DNA from: Pseudonocardia cypriaca | GTDB taxonomy: Bacteria; Actinomycetota; Actinomycetes; Mycobacteriales; Pseudonocardiaceae | Assembly (NCBI RefSeq): GCF_006717045.1 | Contig: NZ_VFPH01000001.1 | Span: forward strand, 1,860,001 to 1,924,000 | Direction: 5' to 3' | DNA: 64,000 nucleotides | Shown here: one piece after another, positions 1 through 9,019 of the stretch | How the letters are laid out: the number at the start of each line of letters is the position of its first letter | Position numbering within the stretch: position 1 is the stretch's first letter | The notes under the pieces: generated by a model | Database searches by the model: none | What the model saw: the letters and a program-made list of their open reading frames with translations, nothing else | What the model was told of the DNA's origin: nothing | Made by a program: the position numbers and the translations under genes

Positions 1-1
1 C

Positions 2-325
2 GGGACGGTCCTCGCGCCGTGGACGCTGGCCGCCCTGCCCGCGCTCACCGCGCCGGGCACGCTGGCGCTGGTGCTCTGGCTCGGGCCGGTCACCGCGGCG
101 GCGGCCTACTGGTTCTTCGTGACGGGGCTGCGCCGGGTCAGCGCCGCGACCGCGGGGACCCTCTCCCTGGTCGAGCCATTGGTCGCAACGGGACTCGCCG
201 TGCTGGTCCTGGGCGAGCGGCTCTCGGCTCCGGTCACAGCAGGCGCGATCCTGCTGCTCGGCGGGCTCGTGATCGTCACCCGCCGAGCGTCTCCCGAGAA
301 GCGTGCTCTCCGATCAGCCGTCTGA
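2..325 (+). CDS. EamA/DMT-family transporter, C-terminal part
   Basis: The window opens inside this gene, so only the last 107 residues are visible. They contain hydrophobic segments typical of the second EamA repeat of drug/metabolite transporters: a helix ending in AAAAYWFFVTGL, then the family signature region around SLVEPLVATGLAVLVLGERL, and a final helix running into a basic tail. The protein is an inner-membrane permease. The substrate cannot be told from this fragment. The stop overlaps the end of the convergent small gene that follows by 12 bases. Confidence 0.8.
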   Translation, partial: GTVLAPWTLAALPALTAPGTLALVLWLGPVTAAAAYWFFVTGLRRVSAATAGTLSLVEPLVATGLAVLVLGERLSAPVTAGAILLLGGLVIVTRRASPEKRALRSAV

Positions 326-646
326 CCGGCGGGCGGCCCGCAGCGCCACCGGCGCGCCCGCCAGATCCTCGTCGTTGCACAGCAGCTTGACCTCGTAGTA
401 CGGCGACCCGTCCTGATCGTCGTAGTCGAGGTGGATGGCGATCACGTCGACCGGCTCGCCCAGCCACTCCTGGGTGCGCCGAAGCCACGTGGCCGCCCGT
501 TCCAGGGCGGTCGGCAGGTCGTCGTCGCTGAACTGGACGGGGCGAAAGGGCACATCGTGGATCTGGTCCTGCGGGTGGTCGGGTCGGGGGAGCTCGGCCG
601 CCAATCCGGAGTCGTCGAGTCGCAGGTCCATCGGGCGTTCACTCAC
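314..646 (-). CDS. Conserved hypothetical protein, 110 aa
   Basis: This small acidic soluble protein has no family I can name. Residues near the C-terminus (AIHLDYDDQDGSPYYEVKLL) look like a compact beta-strand domain, and there is no signal peptide or membrane segment. The GTG start at 646 gives MSERPMDLRL; an ATG at 631 is the alternative, and neither has a clear ribosome site. The reading frame stays open far upstream into the next gene, but that extension is a high-GC artefact. It is convergent with the EamA gene and lies downstream of the DUF349 gene on the same strand. Confidence 0.6.
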   Translation of the reverse strand: MSERPMDLRLDDSGLAAELPRPDHPQDQIHDVPFRPVQFSDDDLPTALERAATWLRRTQEWLGEPVDVIAIHLDYDDQDGSPYYEVKLLCNDEDLAGAPVALRAARRSDG

Positions 647-726
647 GCACCCGAGTCTGGCGAGTCCTGCGACAACCGACAAGCGGCACGCCGAGAAGGT
701 GCGACGACACCCGTGCCCGCGCCCAG

Positions 727-2694
727 TCAGCGGTGCTGGACCGCCTGCTCCGCCGTGGCCAGCCACTCGCGCCACTGCCCGGCCTGGCTCTCGGCCTGCT
801 CGGCCCGGCGGGTGTCGCCCGCTGCCCGTGCCTTCTCGGCCTGGGCCTCGAACTGGGCCACCCGCTCGCGGAACTGCGCCACCCGCGCCTCGGCCTCCGG
901 GTCGGTGCGTTGCCACTGCCGGTCGGCCGCGTCGCGGACCTTCTCCTCGACGGCGCGCAGCCGGGCCTCGAGGGGCCGGATCTCGTCGCGCGGGACCTTG
1001 CCGATCTCCTCCCAGCGTTCCTGGATGGTGCGCAGTGCCGCGCGCGCCGCCGCCGGGTCGGAGGTGTCGATCCGCTCGGCCTCGACGAGCAGCGCCTTCT
1101 TGGCCTCGGCGTTGGCCGCGAACTCGGCGTCGCGCTCGGCGAACGTGTCCGAGCGGCGGGCGAAGAAGGCGTCCTGCGCCGTGCGGAAGCGCTGCCACAG
1201 CGCGTCGTCGGCCTCCTTCTGCGCGCGCCCCGCCGCCTTCCACTCGGCCATCAGGTCGCGGAACCGGGCGGCGGTGGGACCCCAGTCGTCGGAGTCGGCG
1301 AGCTTCTCGGCCTCGAGGGCCAGCTCCTCCTTGCGCGCCTTCGCCGCTGCGCGCTGGCGGTCGAGGTCGGCGAAGTGGGAGCCGCGGCGGCGGTTGAACG
1401 ACTCGCGGGCCTTCGAGAACCGCTTCCACAGCAGCTCGTCGGTCTTTCGGTCGATGCCGCGGATGGTGCGCCACTCGTCGAGGATCGACTTGAACCGGTC
1501 GCCTGCCTGCTTCCACTGCGTTGCCTCGGCGGCGAGCACCTCGGCCTCGGCGGCGAGGGCCTCCTTGCGTGCCACGGCCGCGCTGCGCTGGGCGTCGCGA
1601 GCCGAGCGGGCGGCGCCCACGGCGGCGTCCGCCTCGGCGACCAGCTCGTCGAGCCGCGCGCGCAGCCCGACGAGATCGCCGACGACGGTGGCGTCGTCGA
1701 GCCCGTCCCGGATGCTCTTCGCGCTGCTCAGCGTGTGCTTCGGGTCGCCACCACCGGCCGCGAGCCGCGTGGCGAGCAGCTCGACCTCGGTGAGCATGTC
1801 GTCGAAGCGGCGGGCGAAGTGGGCGAGCCCCTCCTCCGGTGCACCGGCCTGCCACGAGCCGACGACCCGTTCACCGTCGGCGGTGCGGACGTAGATGGTG
1901 CCCTCGGCGTCCACGCGCCCCCACCGGCCGGGGTCGGCGCTCGCCACGGCGACGCTGGAGTGGGCCAGCGGATCGACGACGGGAGCCGGGGCGGGTTCGG
2001 GACGTGGCGCGGCCTGCGGAGCGGGCCGGGCCGGGGGAGCCGGGCGAGGGGGCGGTGCCGGGCGGGGCGGCGCCGGGCGCGCGGGCGGCGGGCCGGGCAC
2101 GGGCGGACGCGCGTCCTGCGGGGGCGCCGGAACCGCGGCCGGACCCGGTGCCGGGACCGGCCGGTCGCCGAGGGGGGCCGGGTCAGCGGCCGGGGCCTGC
2201 GTCAGGTCGGCGGTAGGCGCGGCCGGCGCCGGCTCGGCGGCCGGGGCGCCGGGGTGGACCGGCGGTGGCGGGACCGGGTCCGCGTGGGCGGTGGTCGCCT
2301 CGGGGACCGGCGGCGCGGGCGGGGCCGGGGGTGCCGGGACCGGAGGCACCGGCGGGGCGGCGTCTGCCGCGTCGCTCGGCGGAGCCGGTGCCGGGGGTGG
2401 CGCGGGGACGGGCGCGGCCCCCGCGGCGTCGGGCGCCGCGGGCTCGCCGGGTGCGTCGCCCACCCCTGGCGGCTGCGTGACCGGCGCGCTGTCCGCCGGG
2501 TCGGGCGTCGGAGCACCGGTCGGGTGAACCGGGCTGTCGGCATCGAAGGCGGGGGCGGTGGCCGCGGCCTCCACGTCGGCGCCGGGTTCGGCACCGGCTC
2601 CCGCGCCGTGTGCCCACGTCCGCACGACCTGCTCCTGATCCGATGTCCGGTCCTCAACCGGCTCCGGCGTTCCGCTCCCCTGGTGCTCCGACAC
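727..2694 (-). CDS. DUF349 domain protein with proline/alanine-rich N-terminus
   Basis: The product is 655 residues. About the first 250 are a low-complexity Pro/Ala-rich, probably disordered region. The remainder is helical, with repeated DUF349 units of the type W-x5-R-F-[KR] and many E/A/R-rich helices (for example [13 protein letters not shown] and [14 protein letters not shown]). The GTG start at 2694 is preceded by a GAGGAGGA ribosome site; a longer version from 2769 has none. Its function is unknown. From memory, a DUF349 protein lies near miaA in mycobacteria too (Rv2731), so this position is conserved. It diverges from miaA. Confidence 0.85.
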   Translation of the reverse strand: MSEHQGSGTPEPVEDRTSDQEQVVRTWAHGAGAGAEPGADVEAAATAPAFDADSPVHPTGAPTPDPADSAPVTQPPGVGDAPGEPAAPDAAGAAPVPAPPPAPAPPSDAADAAPPVPPVPAPPAPPAPPVPEATTAHADPVPPPPVHPGAPAAEPAPAAPTADLTQAPAADPAPLGDRPVPAPGPAAVPAPPQDARPPVPGPPPARPAPPRPAPPPRPAPPARPAPQAAPRPEPAPAPVVDPLAHSSVAVASADPGRWGRVDAEGTIYVRTADGERVVGSWQAGAPEEGLAHFARRFDDMLTEVELLATRLAAGGGDPKHTLSSAKSIRDGLDDATVVGDLVGLRARLDELVAEADAAVGAARSARDAQRSAAVARKEALAAEAEVLAAEATQWKQAGDRFKSILDEWRTIRGIDRKTDELLWKRFSKARESFNRRRGSHFADLDRQRAAAKARKEELALEAEKLADSDDWGPTAARFRDLMAEWKAAGRAQKEADDALWQRFRTAQDAFFARRSDTFAERDAEFAANAEAKKALLVEAERIDTSDPAAARAALRTIQERWEEIGKVPRDEIRPLEARLRAVEEKVRDAADRQWQRTDPEAEARVAQFRERVAQFEAQAEKARAAGDTRRAEQAESQAGQWREWLATAEQAVQHR

Positions 2695-2901
2695 GGTCGT
2701 CCTCCTCGCTCCGGCCCGCCGCGAGCGACGGGCGCCCCGTCCGGAGACGGGGCCGTGCACACAGGCCATGGCCGGTTCAGCTGATCCGGCGGCCTTTCGC
2801 GATTCAAACAGCTCTGCGGGCCGACCGGAACAGTCCGGACGGGCGCTCCGCAGTGGATGGTCCGTCGGAGTCGACGAGCCGTGCCGCTTACGCTGCGCTC
2901 C

Positions 2902-2985
2902 GTGCTCACGAAGGCCGCCGTGCTCCCGGAGCCGCCGCTGCTCGTGCCGGGCGCGTCGGTGGGGGTCTGGACCCCCACCGCATGA
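2902..2985 (+). pseudogene. Probable N-terminal remnant of a class III extradiol dioxygenase-like gene
   Basis: A 27-codon open frame starts with GTG and reads [19 protein letters not shown] before running into an unrelated tail and a TGA that overlaps the miaA ATG (ATGA). As I recall, that start resembles the N-terminus (AAV-x-P-x-PPLLVPE) of the extradiol-dioxygenase-B-like proteins encoded just before miaA in other actinobacteria, such as the Rv2728c family. The rest of that gene of roughly 250 codons is absent. I infer a deletion that joined the stub to miaA. No ribosome site precedes the GTG. Confidence 0.45.
2958..2979 (+). repeat. Perfect 10-bp inverted repeat directly before the miaA start
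   Basis: The arms GGTGGGGGTC and GACCCCCACC are separated by two bases, and the repeat ends two bases before the miaA ATG at 2982. In RNA it would form a very stable hairpin over the place where the ribosome site should be; the only purine-rich run is inside the left arm. It could be a translational brake, a protein-binding palindrome, or a leftover of the deletion described for this junction. Confidence 0.7.
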
Positions 2986-3884
2986 ACCGGCTGGTCGCCG
3001 TCGTCGGCCCGACCGCCACCGGCAAGTCCGACCTCGGCGTGGCGCTGGCTGAGGAGCTGGACGGCGAGGTGGTGAACGCCGACGCGATGCAGCTGTACCG
3101 CGGGATGGACGTCGGCACGGCCAAGCTCACGCTCCGGGAGCGGCGGGGCGTGCCGCACCACCTTCTCGACGTCCTCGACGTCACCGACACCGCGGCGGTG
3201 GCGGCCTACCAGCGGGAGGCGCGCGACGTCGTCGAGCGGCTCCTCGCGGCGGGCCGTACGCCGGTGCTGGTGGGTGGCTCCGGCCTGTACGTGCAGGCGG
3301 TCGTCGACGACCTGGAGTTCCCGGGCACCGACCCCGCACTGCGCGCCGAGCTGGAGGCCGAGCTGGCCGAACACGGGCCGGCCGCGCTGCACACCCGCCT
3401 CGCCGCCGTCGACCCGGCCGCCGCCGAGGTGGTGCTGCCCTCGAACGGCCGCCGGATCGTGCGGGCCCTCGAGGTGGTCGCGCTGACCGGGAAGCCGTTC
3501 CCGGCCCGGCTGCCCACCTCGGGAGCGCCCCGCTACGACGCCGTGCTGCTCGGGATCGACCGCCCGACCGCCGAGCTCGACCTGCGGGTGGCCCGCCGGG
3601 TGGCCCGCATGTTCGCGGCCGGGCTCGTCGAGGAGACCCGCGAACTGCTCGCACGCGGGCTCCGCGAGGGGCGCACCGCGTCGCGGGCTCTGGGCTACCA
3701 GCAGGTCGTGGCCGCGCTGGACGGTGGAGGGGACCTCGCCGCCGCGGCCGCCGACACGGTGGCGGCGACGCGCCGGTTCGTCCGCCGCCAGCGCTCCTGG
3801 TTCCGCCGCGACCGGCGCATCCACTGGCTGGACGGCTCCGGTCCCGACGCGACGGCAGCCGCGCTGCGGCACGTAGGCTCGTGA
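2982..3884 (+). CDS. miaA: tRNA dimethylallyltransferase MiaA
   Basis: This enzyme transfers a dimethylallyl group to N6 of A37 in tRNAs that read codons starting with U. The 300-residue length is normal. Visible motifs are the P-loop GPTATGKS (residues 9-16), [15 protein letters not shown], the [17 protein letters not shown] segment and the C-terminal ALGYQQV. The ATG at 2982 fits the family's usual start; longer in-frame starts add unrelated residues. The stop is followed after one base by the GTG of dapF, so the two form an operon. A perfect hairpin covers the leader. Confidence 0.97.
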   Translation: MNRLVAVVGPTATGKSDLGVALAEELDGEVVNADAMQLYRGMDVGTAKLTLRERRGVPHHLLDVLDVTDTAAVAAYQREARDVVERLLAAGRTPVLVGGSGLYVQAVVDDLEFPGTDPALRAELEAELAEHGPAALHTRLAAVDPAAAEVVLPSNGRRIVRALEVVALTGKPFPARLPTSGAPRYDAVLLGIDRPTAELDLRVARRVARMFAAGLVEETRELLARGLREGRTASRALGYQQVVAALDGGGDLAAAAADTVAATRRFVRRQRSWFRRDRRIHWLDGSGPDATAAALRHVGS

Positions 3885-3885
3885 C

Positions 3886-4710
3886 GTGGTGCGTTTCAGC
3901 AAGGGACACGGCACGGAGAACGACTTCGTGCTGCTCCCCGACCCCGACGGCGAGCTCGACCTGACGCCTGCCCGGGTCGCCGCGCTGTGCGACCGCCGCC
4001 GCGGCCTCGGGGCCGACGGCGTACTGCGGGTCGTGCGCTGGGACGCGCTCGGCGACGGCCCCGCGCCGGAGCCGGGCGTCGAGTGGTTCATGGACTACCG
4101 CAACGCCGACGGCAGCATCGCCGAGATGTGCGGCAACGGCGTGCGCGTCTACGCGCGCTACCTCGAGCACGCCGGCCGGCTGCCCGGCACCGAGCTGCGG
4201 CTGGGCACGCGCGGCGGGGTGCGCACCGTGCGCGTCGCGGGCGACGAGATCTCCGTCGACATGGGTCCGGCCGCCGTCGGCGAGGAGAGCACGGCCAGCG
4301 TCGACGGGCAGGCGTTCGCGGGCGTTGCGGTCGACGTCGGCAACCCGCACCTGGCGTGCGTCACGGACGTGGCGCTCGAGGGGCTGGACCTCACCATCCC
4401 GCCCGGCCACGACCCTGCCCTGTTCCCGCACGGCGTGAACGTCGAGTTCGTCAGCCCGCTGGAAGGTGACAAGGTGACCATGCGGGTGCACGAGCGCGGC
4501 GTGGGGGAGACCCGCTCGTGCGGCACGGGCACGGTGGCCGCCGTCGTCGCCGCGCTGCGCCACGCAGGCCGGGACACCGGCACGGTCACCGTGCAGGTGC
4601 CGGGCGGGCTGCTGCGGGTCACCGCGGACGCGGGCACCACCGTCCTGCACGGGCCCGCCGTGCTCGTGGCCCACGGCGAGCTGACGCGGTCCTGGTGGGC
4701 TCAGGCCTGA
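3886..4710 (+). CDS. dapF: Diaminopimelate epimerase DapF
   Basis: DapF converts LL- to meso-diaminopimelate for lysine and peptidoglycan synthesis. The 274-residue protein carries both catalytic cysteines: Cys82 in AEMCGNGVR and Cys212 in ETRSCGTGT. The N-terminal KGHGTENDFV and the GADG segment are typical of the actinobacterial form. The GTG start lies one base after the miaA stop. The 3' end overlaps the convergent MFS gene by 10 bases. From memory, the order miaA-dapF-hflX is conserved in Mycobacterium; here hflX is separated by the MFS/ArsR pair. Confidence 0.97.
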   Translation: MVRFSKGHGTENDFVLLPDPDGELDLTPARVAALCDRRRGLGADGVLRVVRWDALGDGPAPEPGVEWFMDYRNADGSIAEMCGNGVRVYARYLEHAGRLPGTELRLGTRGGVRTVRVAGDEISVDMGPAAVGEESTASVDGQAFAGVAVDVGNPHLACVTDVALEGLDLTIPPGHDPALFPHGVNVEFVSPLEGDKVTMRVHERGVGETRSCGTGTVAAVVAALRHAGRDTGTVTVQVPGGLLRVTADAGTTVLHGPAVLVAHGELTRSWWAQA

Positions 4711-5930
4711 GCGGCCGCCGGCAGGTCGCGCAGGCGGCGTAGCGGCGAGGCGAGCACCCACACCGGGCAGAGCACCAGGCCCACGGCCGTGACCAGCAAC
4801 GTCGCGCGCAGCCCCACCAGCTCGCCGAGCGCGCCGCCGAGCAGACCGCCGAACGGGATCGTGCCCCACACGAGGAACCGGATGCTCGCGTTCATGCGGC
4901 TGAGCAGGCGGTCGGGGGTGACGGACTGCCGGAAGCTCACCTGCGCGACGTTGTAGACCACCCCGCCGTACGCGACCGCGGCCATGCCCACCGCGAACCA
5001 GGCGAGGCCTGCGCCCTGCGTCGCCAACGGCAGCGCGAGGGCGAGCGGGCCGGTCACCAGCGGCACGGTGACGATCGTGCGGCCCTGCCCGAGCAGCCGG
5101 ATCCACCGGCCGGCCGAGAGGGCGCCGAGCACCCCGGCCGCGCTGCCGGCGGCCAGCACGAGGCCGACCACGGCAGGCGCCTGCCCGAGCTCCCGGGCCA
5201 GGAACAGCACCGACACCGCGGAGAGCACACCCATGAACAGGTTGGCCGTGCCGGTGCAGAGCGCGATCGGGCGCAGCAGCGGGTGGCCGAGCACGTAGCG
5301 CAGCCCTTCGGCCATGTCGGAGCGCAGGGAGCGGCCCGGCTCGCGCTCGGGCACCGGCTCCCGGGTGCGCATCCGCGCGAGGAAGGCAGCGGAGACCAGG
5401 TAGCTGACCGCGTCGAGCAGCACCGCGGACGCCGCGCCGACCAGCTGGACGAGCCCGCCGCCCAGCGCGGGGCCAACGGCCTGCGCGGCTGAGCGCGTCG
5501 ACTCCAGCTTCGCGTTGCCCTCGACCAGCCCGGCGCGCCCGACCACGGCCGGCAGCACGGACTGGTAGCCGACGTCGAAGAACACGGTGGCAACGCCGCC
5601 GAGCAGCGCGACGACGAGGAGCTGGGTGAACGTCAGCACGCCGAGGGCCCACGCCGGCGGGATGCTCACGAACAGCGCGAACCGCACCACGTCGGCGGTG
5701 ATCATCACGGGACGCCGCCGCACCCGGTCGAGCAGCACCCCGGCGGGGAGCCCCACCAGCAGGAACGCGCCGCGCTCCGCGGCGACCAGCAGCCCCATCT
5801 CCCAGGGGGTCGCGCCGAGCGCGGTGGCCGCGAGCAACGGCAACGCGAGGTGGCTGACCATCGTGCCGACCTGGCTGACCGTCTCACCGGACCAGAGGAG
5901 CAGGAAGTCGCGGTGCCGCCACAGGCTCAC
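4701..5930 (-). CDS. MFS transporter of the multidrug/macrolide exporter type
   Basis: This is a 409-residue membrane protein with about 12 hydrophobic segments. It opens with SLWRHRDFLLLWSGETVSQVG, typical of the MFS_3 (enterobactin/macrolide exporter) group, and has the cytoplasmic loop LDRVRRRPVMI after helix 2. The GTG start at 5930 is the first that fits the family, although only GAGGG directly abuts it. It diverges from an ArsR-type regulator, and the shared intergenic region holds a perfect inverted repeat. I infer that the regulator controls this exporter. The substrate is unknown. Confidence 0.85.
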   Translation of the reverse strand: MSLWRHRDFLLLWSGETVSQVGTMVSHLALPLLAATALGATPWEMGLLVAAERGAFLLVGLPAGVLLDRVRRRPVMITADVVRFALFVSIPPAWALGVLTFTQLLVVALLGGVATVFFDVGYQSVLPAVVGRAGLVEGNAKLESTRSAAQAVGPALGGGLVQLVGAASAVLLDAVSYLVSAAFLARMRTREPVPEREPGRSLRSDMAEGLRYVLGHPLLRPIALCTGTANLFMGVLSAVSVLFLARELGQAPAVVGLVLAAGSAAGVLGALSAGRWIRLLGQGRTIVTVPLVTGPLALALPLATQGAGLAWFAVGMAAVAYGGVVYNVAQVSFRQSVTPDRLLSRMNASIRFLVWGTIPFGGLLGGALGELVGLRATLLVTAVGLVLCPVWVLASPLRRLRDLPAAAQA

Positions 5931-5946
5931 CCCTCGATCGTGGACA

Positions 5947-5970
5947 ACCGATTGGAAAGCGTCAATCGGT
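5947..5970. promoter_or_regulatory. Candidate operator between MFS and ArsR-type genes
   Basis: A perfect 8-bp inverted repeat, ACCGATTG and CAATCGGT, has an 8-base spacer and lies 16 bases upstream of the MFS GTG and 11 bases upstream of the regulator ATG. The spacing suits a dimeric winged-helix protein. Its position over both starts would let the regulator repress both genes. The site is seen directly; its use by the neighbouring regulator is inferred. Confidence 0.7.
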
Positions 5971-5981
5971 AGGGTGGGCCG

Positions 5982-6500
5982 ATGTCCGGGAACCGGCGGC
6001 CTGCCACCGAGGCCGAGGCCGCCACGCTCGCGTCCGCCATCCGGCTGCGGATCATCCGGCTGACGCTGCACGAGCCGCTGACCAACGCGCAGATCGCCGC
6101 GCACCTGCACCGGGACCCGGCCACGACGCTGCACCACGTCCGCCGGCTCGTGCGGCACGGCTTCCTCGAGGCGCTCCCGGCCCGCCCCGGCCCGCGCGGC
6201 TCGACCGAGATCCCGTACCGCGGCACGCGGCTGTCGTGGTCGCTCGACGACGCGGGACGAGATCCGACCCTCGCCGAGGCGATGCTCCAGGCCTACCTCG
6301 ACGAGGTCACCGAGGTCGGGGTGGCCGCGCTGGAACAGAGCAGGCTCGCGGTCCGGCTGGCCCCGGCCGATGCCGCCGCGCTGCGCGCCGAGCTGGCGGC
6401 GCTGCTCGGCCGCTACTCGGCGCTGCCCGAGCCGCCCGACGGCGAGGCCGTGGCCGTCTACCTCTCGATCTACCCGGCGATCCCTGATCGCCCCAGGTGA
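5982..6500 (+). CDS. ArsR-family winged-helix transcriptional regulator
   Basis: The product is 172 residues. The N-terminal half is a winged helix: LRIIRLTLHEPLTNAQIAAHL, followed by the recognition helix region TTLHHVRRLVRHGFLEAL and a wing with RGSTEIPYRG. The C-terminal half (AEAMLQAYLDEVTEVGVAAL) is helical and probably an effector or dimer domain. No metal-binding cysteine cluster is present, so it is unlikely to sense metals like classic ArsR. The ATG at 5982 is the natural start. It diverges from the MFS exporter, with an inverted repeat between them. Confidence 0.85.
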   Translation: MSGNRRPATEAEAATLASAIRLRIIRLTLHEPLTNAQIAAHLHRDPATTLHHVRRLVRHGFLEALPARPGPRGSTEIPYRGTRLSWSLDDAGRDPTLAEAMLQAYLDEVTEVGVAALEQSRLAVRLAPADAAALRAELAALLGRYSALPEPPDGEAVAVYLSIYPAIPDRPR

Positions 6501-6568
6501 GGCCGCTCACCGCGGCGCGGCGCGACGCGCGGAATCAGAGACGACGTCCGCGGCGTTGACGTGGGAGC

Positions 6569-8026
6569 ATGGCTACCACGATGACTGAACCCGCCCTGTC
6601 CACTCCCGCCGACGAGCTGCTGCGACCCACCCGAGGCGATTACGAGCTCGAGGAGCGCAGCTCACTGCGCCGGGTCGCGGGCCTCTCCACCGAACTCGCC
6701 GACGTCACCGAGGTCGAGTACCGCCAGCTGCGCCTCGAGCGCGTCGTGCTCGTCGGGGTCTGGACCGAGGGCACCGCCGAGCAGGCGCGCGCCTCCCTCG
6801 AGGAGCTGGCCCGCCTCGCCGAGACCGCAGGCTCCCAGGTGCTCGACGGCCTCGTCCAGCGCCGGTCGCGGCCCGACCCGGCCACCTACATCGGCTCCGG
6901 CAAGGTCGACGAGCTGCGCGACGCCGTGCAGGACGCCGGCGCCGACACCGTGATCTGCGACGGCGAGCTATCGCCCGGCCAGCTGCGCCAGCTGGAGGAG
7001 AAGCTCAAGGTCAAGGTCATCGACCGCACCGCGCTGATCCTCGACATCTTCGCCCAGCACGCCCGCTCGAAGGACGGCAAGGCGCAGGTCGAGCTCGCCC
7101 AGCTGTCCTACCTGCTCCCGCGCCTGCGCGGCTGGGGTGAGGCGCTGTCGCGGCAGGTCGGTGGCCGGGCCGCGGGCGGCGTCGGCATCGGTGGCCGCGG
7201 CCCCGGTGAGACCAAGATCGAGCTCGACCGGCGGCGCATCCGCAACCGGATGGCCAAGCTGCGGCGCGAGATCTCGGGCATGAAGCAGGTGCGCGAGACC
7301 CAGCGCGCGGTGCGCAGGCGCCACGACGTGCCGTCCGTCGCGATCGTCGGGTACACCAACGCCGGCAAGTCGAGCCTGCTCAACGCGCTCACCGACGCCG
7401 GGGTGCTGGTCGAGAACGCGCTCTTCGCCACCCTCGACCCCACCACGCGCCGCACGACCACCAGCGACGGCCGCACCTACACGCTCACCGACACCGTCGG
7501 GTTCGTCCGGCACCTGCCGCACCAGCTCGTCGAGGCGTTCCGCTCCACCCTCGAGGAGACCGGCGACGCCGACCTGCTCGTGCACGTCGTCGACGCGTCC
7601 GACCCGCTGCCGGAGGACCAGATCAAGGCGGTCCGGCAGGTGCTCGTCGAGATCGGCGAGCAGCACGGCTCGATGGGGCGCGAGCTGCTCGTGGTGAACA
7701 AGACCGACGCCGCGGGTGACCTGCAGCTGGCCCGGCTCCGGCACCTGCTGCCGGACGCCGTGTTCGTCTCCGCCCGCACCGGCGACGGCATCGCGCTGCT
7801 GCGCGAGCGGATCGCCGACCTGCTGCCGACGCCCGAGGTCGAGGTCGACCTGCTCCTGCCGTACGTGCAGGGCTCGCTCGTCGCCCGCGTGCACGCCGAG
7901 GGTGAGGTGCTGAGCGAGGAGCACACGGCAGACGGCACCCGGATGCGCGCACGCGTCGGGGCCGAGCTCGCCACGACCGTGCTGCCGTACGCGCTGGTCG
8001 GCGCGCCCGAGGAGCGCGGCAGCTGA
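6569..8026 (+). CDS. hflX: GTPase HflX
   Basis: HflX is a ribosome-binding GTPase that splits stalled or stressed 70S ribosomes. The 485-residue protein has the HflX N-terminal domain, with a glycine-rich linker (RAAGGVGIGGRGPGETKIE), then the G domain: G1 GYTNAGKSS, G3 DTVGF and G4 NKTD. The start is either ATG 6569, just after GGGAG, or ATG 6581. The gene runs straight into the downstream secreted-protein gene, whose start appears to overlap the hflX stop, so the two are probably co-transcribed. Confidence 0.96.
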   Translation: MATTMTEPALSTPADELLRPTRGDYELEERSSLRRVAGLSTELADVTEVEYRQLRLERVVLVGVWTEGTAEQARASLEELARLAETAGSQVLDGLVQRRSRPDPATYIGSGKVDELRDAVQDAGADTVICDGELSPGQLRQLEEKLKVKVIDRTALILDIFAQHARSKDGKAQVELAQLSYLLPRLRGWGEALSRQVGGRAAGGVGIGGRGPGETKIELDRRRIRNRMAKLRREISGMKQVRETQRAVRRRHDVPSVAIVGYTNAGKSSLLNALTDAGVLVENALFATLDPTTRRTTTSDGRTYTLTDTVGFVRHLPHQLVEAFRSTLEETGDADLLVHVVDASDPLPEDQIKAVRQVLVEIGEQHGSMGRELLVVNKTDAAGDLQLARLRHLLPDAVFVSARTGDGIALLRERIADLLPTPEVEVDLLLPYVQGSLVARVHAEGEVLSEEHTADGTRMRARVGAELATTVLPYALVGAPEERGS

Positions 8027-9003
8027 TCGGTCTGCTCGTCGCACTCGCTCTCACCGGCGTCTCCGCGCCGGAGTCTCTGTGCGCCGTGGACGACCCGCGC
8101 CTCGGCGAGCTGTCCGGGATGGTCGTGCACGACGGCGGGCTGTGGGCGCTCAGCGACGGCGGCCGCCGCGTGCAGGTCCACCGCATCGACCGGTCGAACT
8201 GCCGGGTGATCGGCACGCGCACCGCGGACGACGACCCGTACGACGTGGAGGATCTCGCGGTCGGTCCCGACGGCGCCCTGTGGGCCGCCGACCTCGGCGA
8301 CAACGACCGCCGTCGGGAAACCGTCGCGGTCGTCGTCCTGCCCGAGCGCGGGGCGGCCGACCTGCACCGGCTGACCTACCCCGACGGGCCGCACGACGCC
8401 GAGGCCCTACTGGTGGACGGCCAGGGGCGCCCGTTCGTGATCACCAAGGAGGTCGGGCGGCCTGCCGGTCTCTACCGCACGGCCGACCCACCTCGGGGCG
8501 AGGGGCCCACCCCGCTGCTGCGCGTCGGGGAGCTGGCGCTGCCCGCGTCCGACACGCTCGGCGGCCCGGTGGGTGGCATCGGAACGCGGTTGGTGACGGG
8601 TGCGGCGCTGAGCGCCGACGGCACGGTGGCCGCGGTGCGGACCTACACCGACGCGTGGCTCTTCCCCGTCAGCGGGGGCGACCTCGTGGCCGCGTTCAAC
8701 CAGACCCCCGTCCGGGTGCCGCTGCCCGGCGAGCCGCAGGGCGAGGCCATCGCGTTCGAACCCGACGGCACCCTGCTGTCCGGCTCGGAGACCCGCGGCG
8801 GCGTGCCCGGTGAGATCCGCGCCGTTCCCGGCGCGGCAGCGCTCGCTGGCGAAGCGGCTCCCGTCGCCCCGCTCCCGCCGGCCCCCGAGGTCGTCCCGGA
8901 CCCCGGGCCACCGCCATGGCTGCCGGCCGCACTGGGCGGCGCCGCGGTGGTTGGCGTACTACTGCTGTTGACGGCCGCGGTCGCACTGCGTGGCCGAGGC
9001 TGA
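8023..9003 (+). CDS. Secreted, C-terminally anchored propeller-like protein with a CTG start
   Basis: The frame is open from the hflX stop. A CTG at 8023 overlaps that stop (CTGA) and is preceded at 8 bases by AGGAG. It yields a signal peptide, LIGLLVALALTGVSA, then about 270 residues with repeated GxLWALSDGG and GALWAADLGDN blades. A C-terminal transmembrane helix (AALGGAAVVGVLLLLTAAVAL) ends in RGRG. The product would be a 326-residue cell-surface protein. The first conventional start, GTG 8086, would lose the signal peptide. No ATG, GTG or TTG lies in frame nearer hflX. The function is unknown. Confidence 0.65.
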   Translation: MIGLLVALALTGVSAPESLCAVDDPRLGELSGMVVHDGGLWALSDGGRRVQVHRIDRSNCRVIGTRTADDDPYDVEDLAVGPDGALWAADLGDNDRRRETVAVVVLPERGAADLHRLTYPDGPHDAEALLVDGQGRPFVITKEVGRPAGLYRTADPPRGEGPTPLLRVGELALPASDTLGGPVGGIGTRLVTGAALSADGTVAAVRTYTDAWLFPVSGGDLVAAFNQTPVRVPLPGEPQGEAIAFEPDGTLLSGSETRGGVPGEIRAVPGAAALAGEAAPVAPLPPAPEVVPDPGPPPWLPAALGGAAVVGVLLLLTAAVALRGRG

Positions 9004-9019
9004 CGAGCTTCGCAGAGCA

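Noticed and set aside
733..2784. Open frame antisense to the DUF349 gene
   Set aside because: It is a shadow of the DUF349 gene. Gly/Arg-rich runs mirror the Pro/Ala-rich region and no domain is seen.
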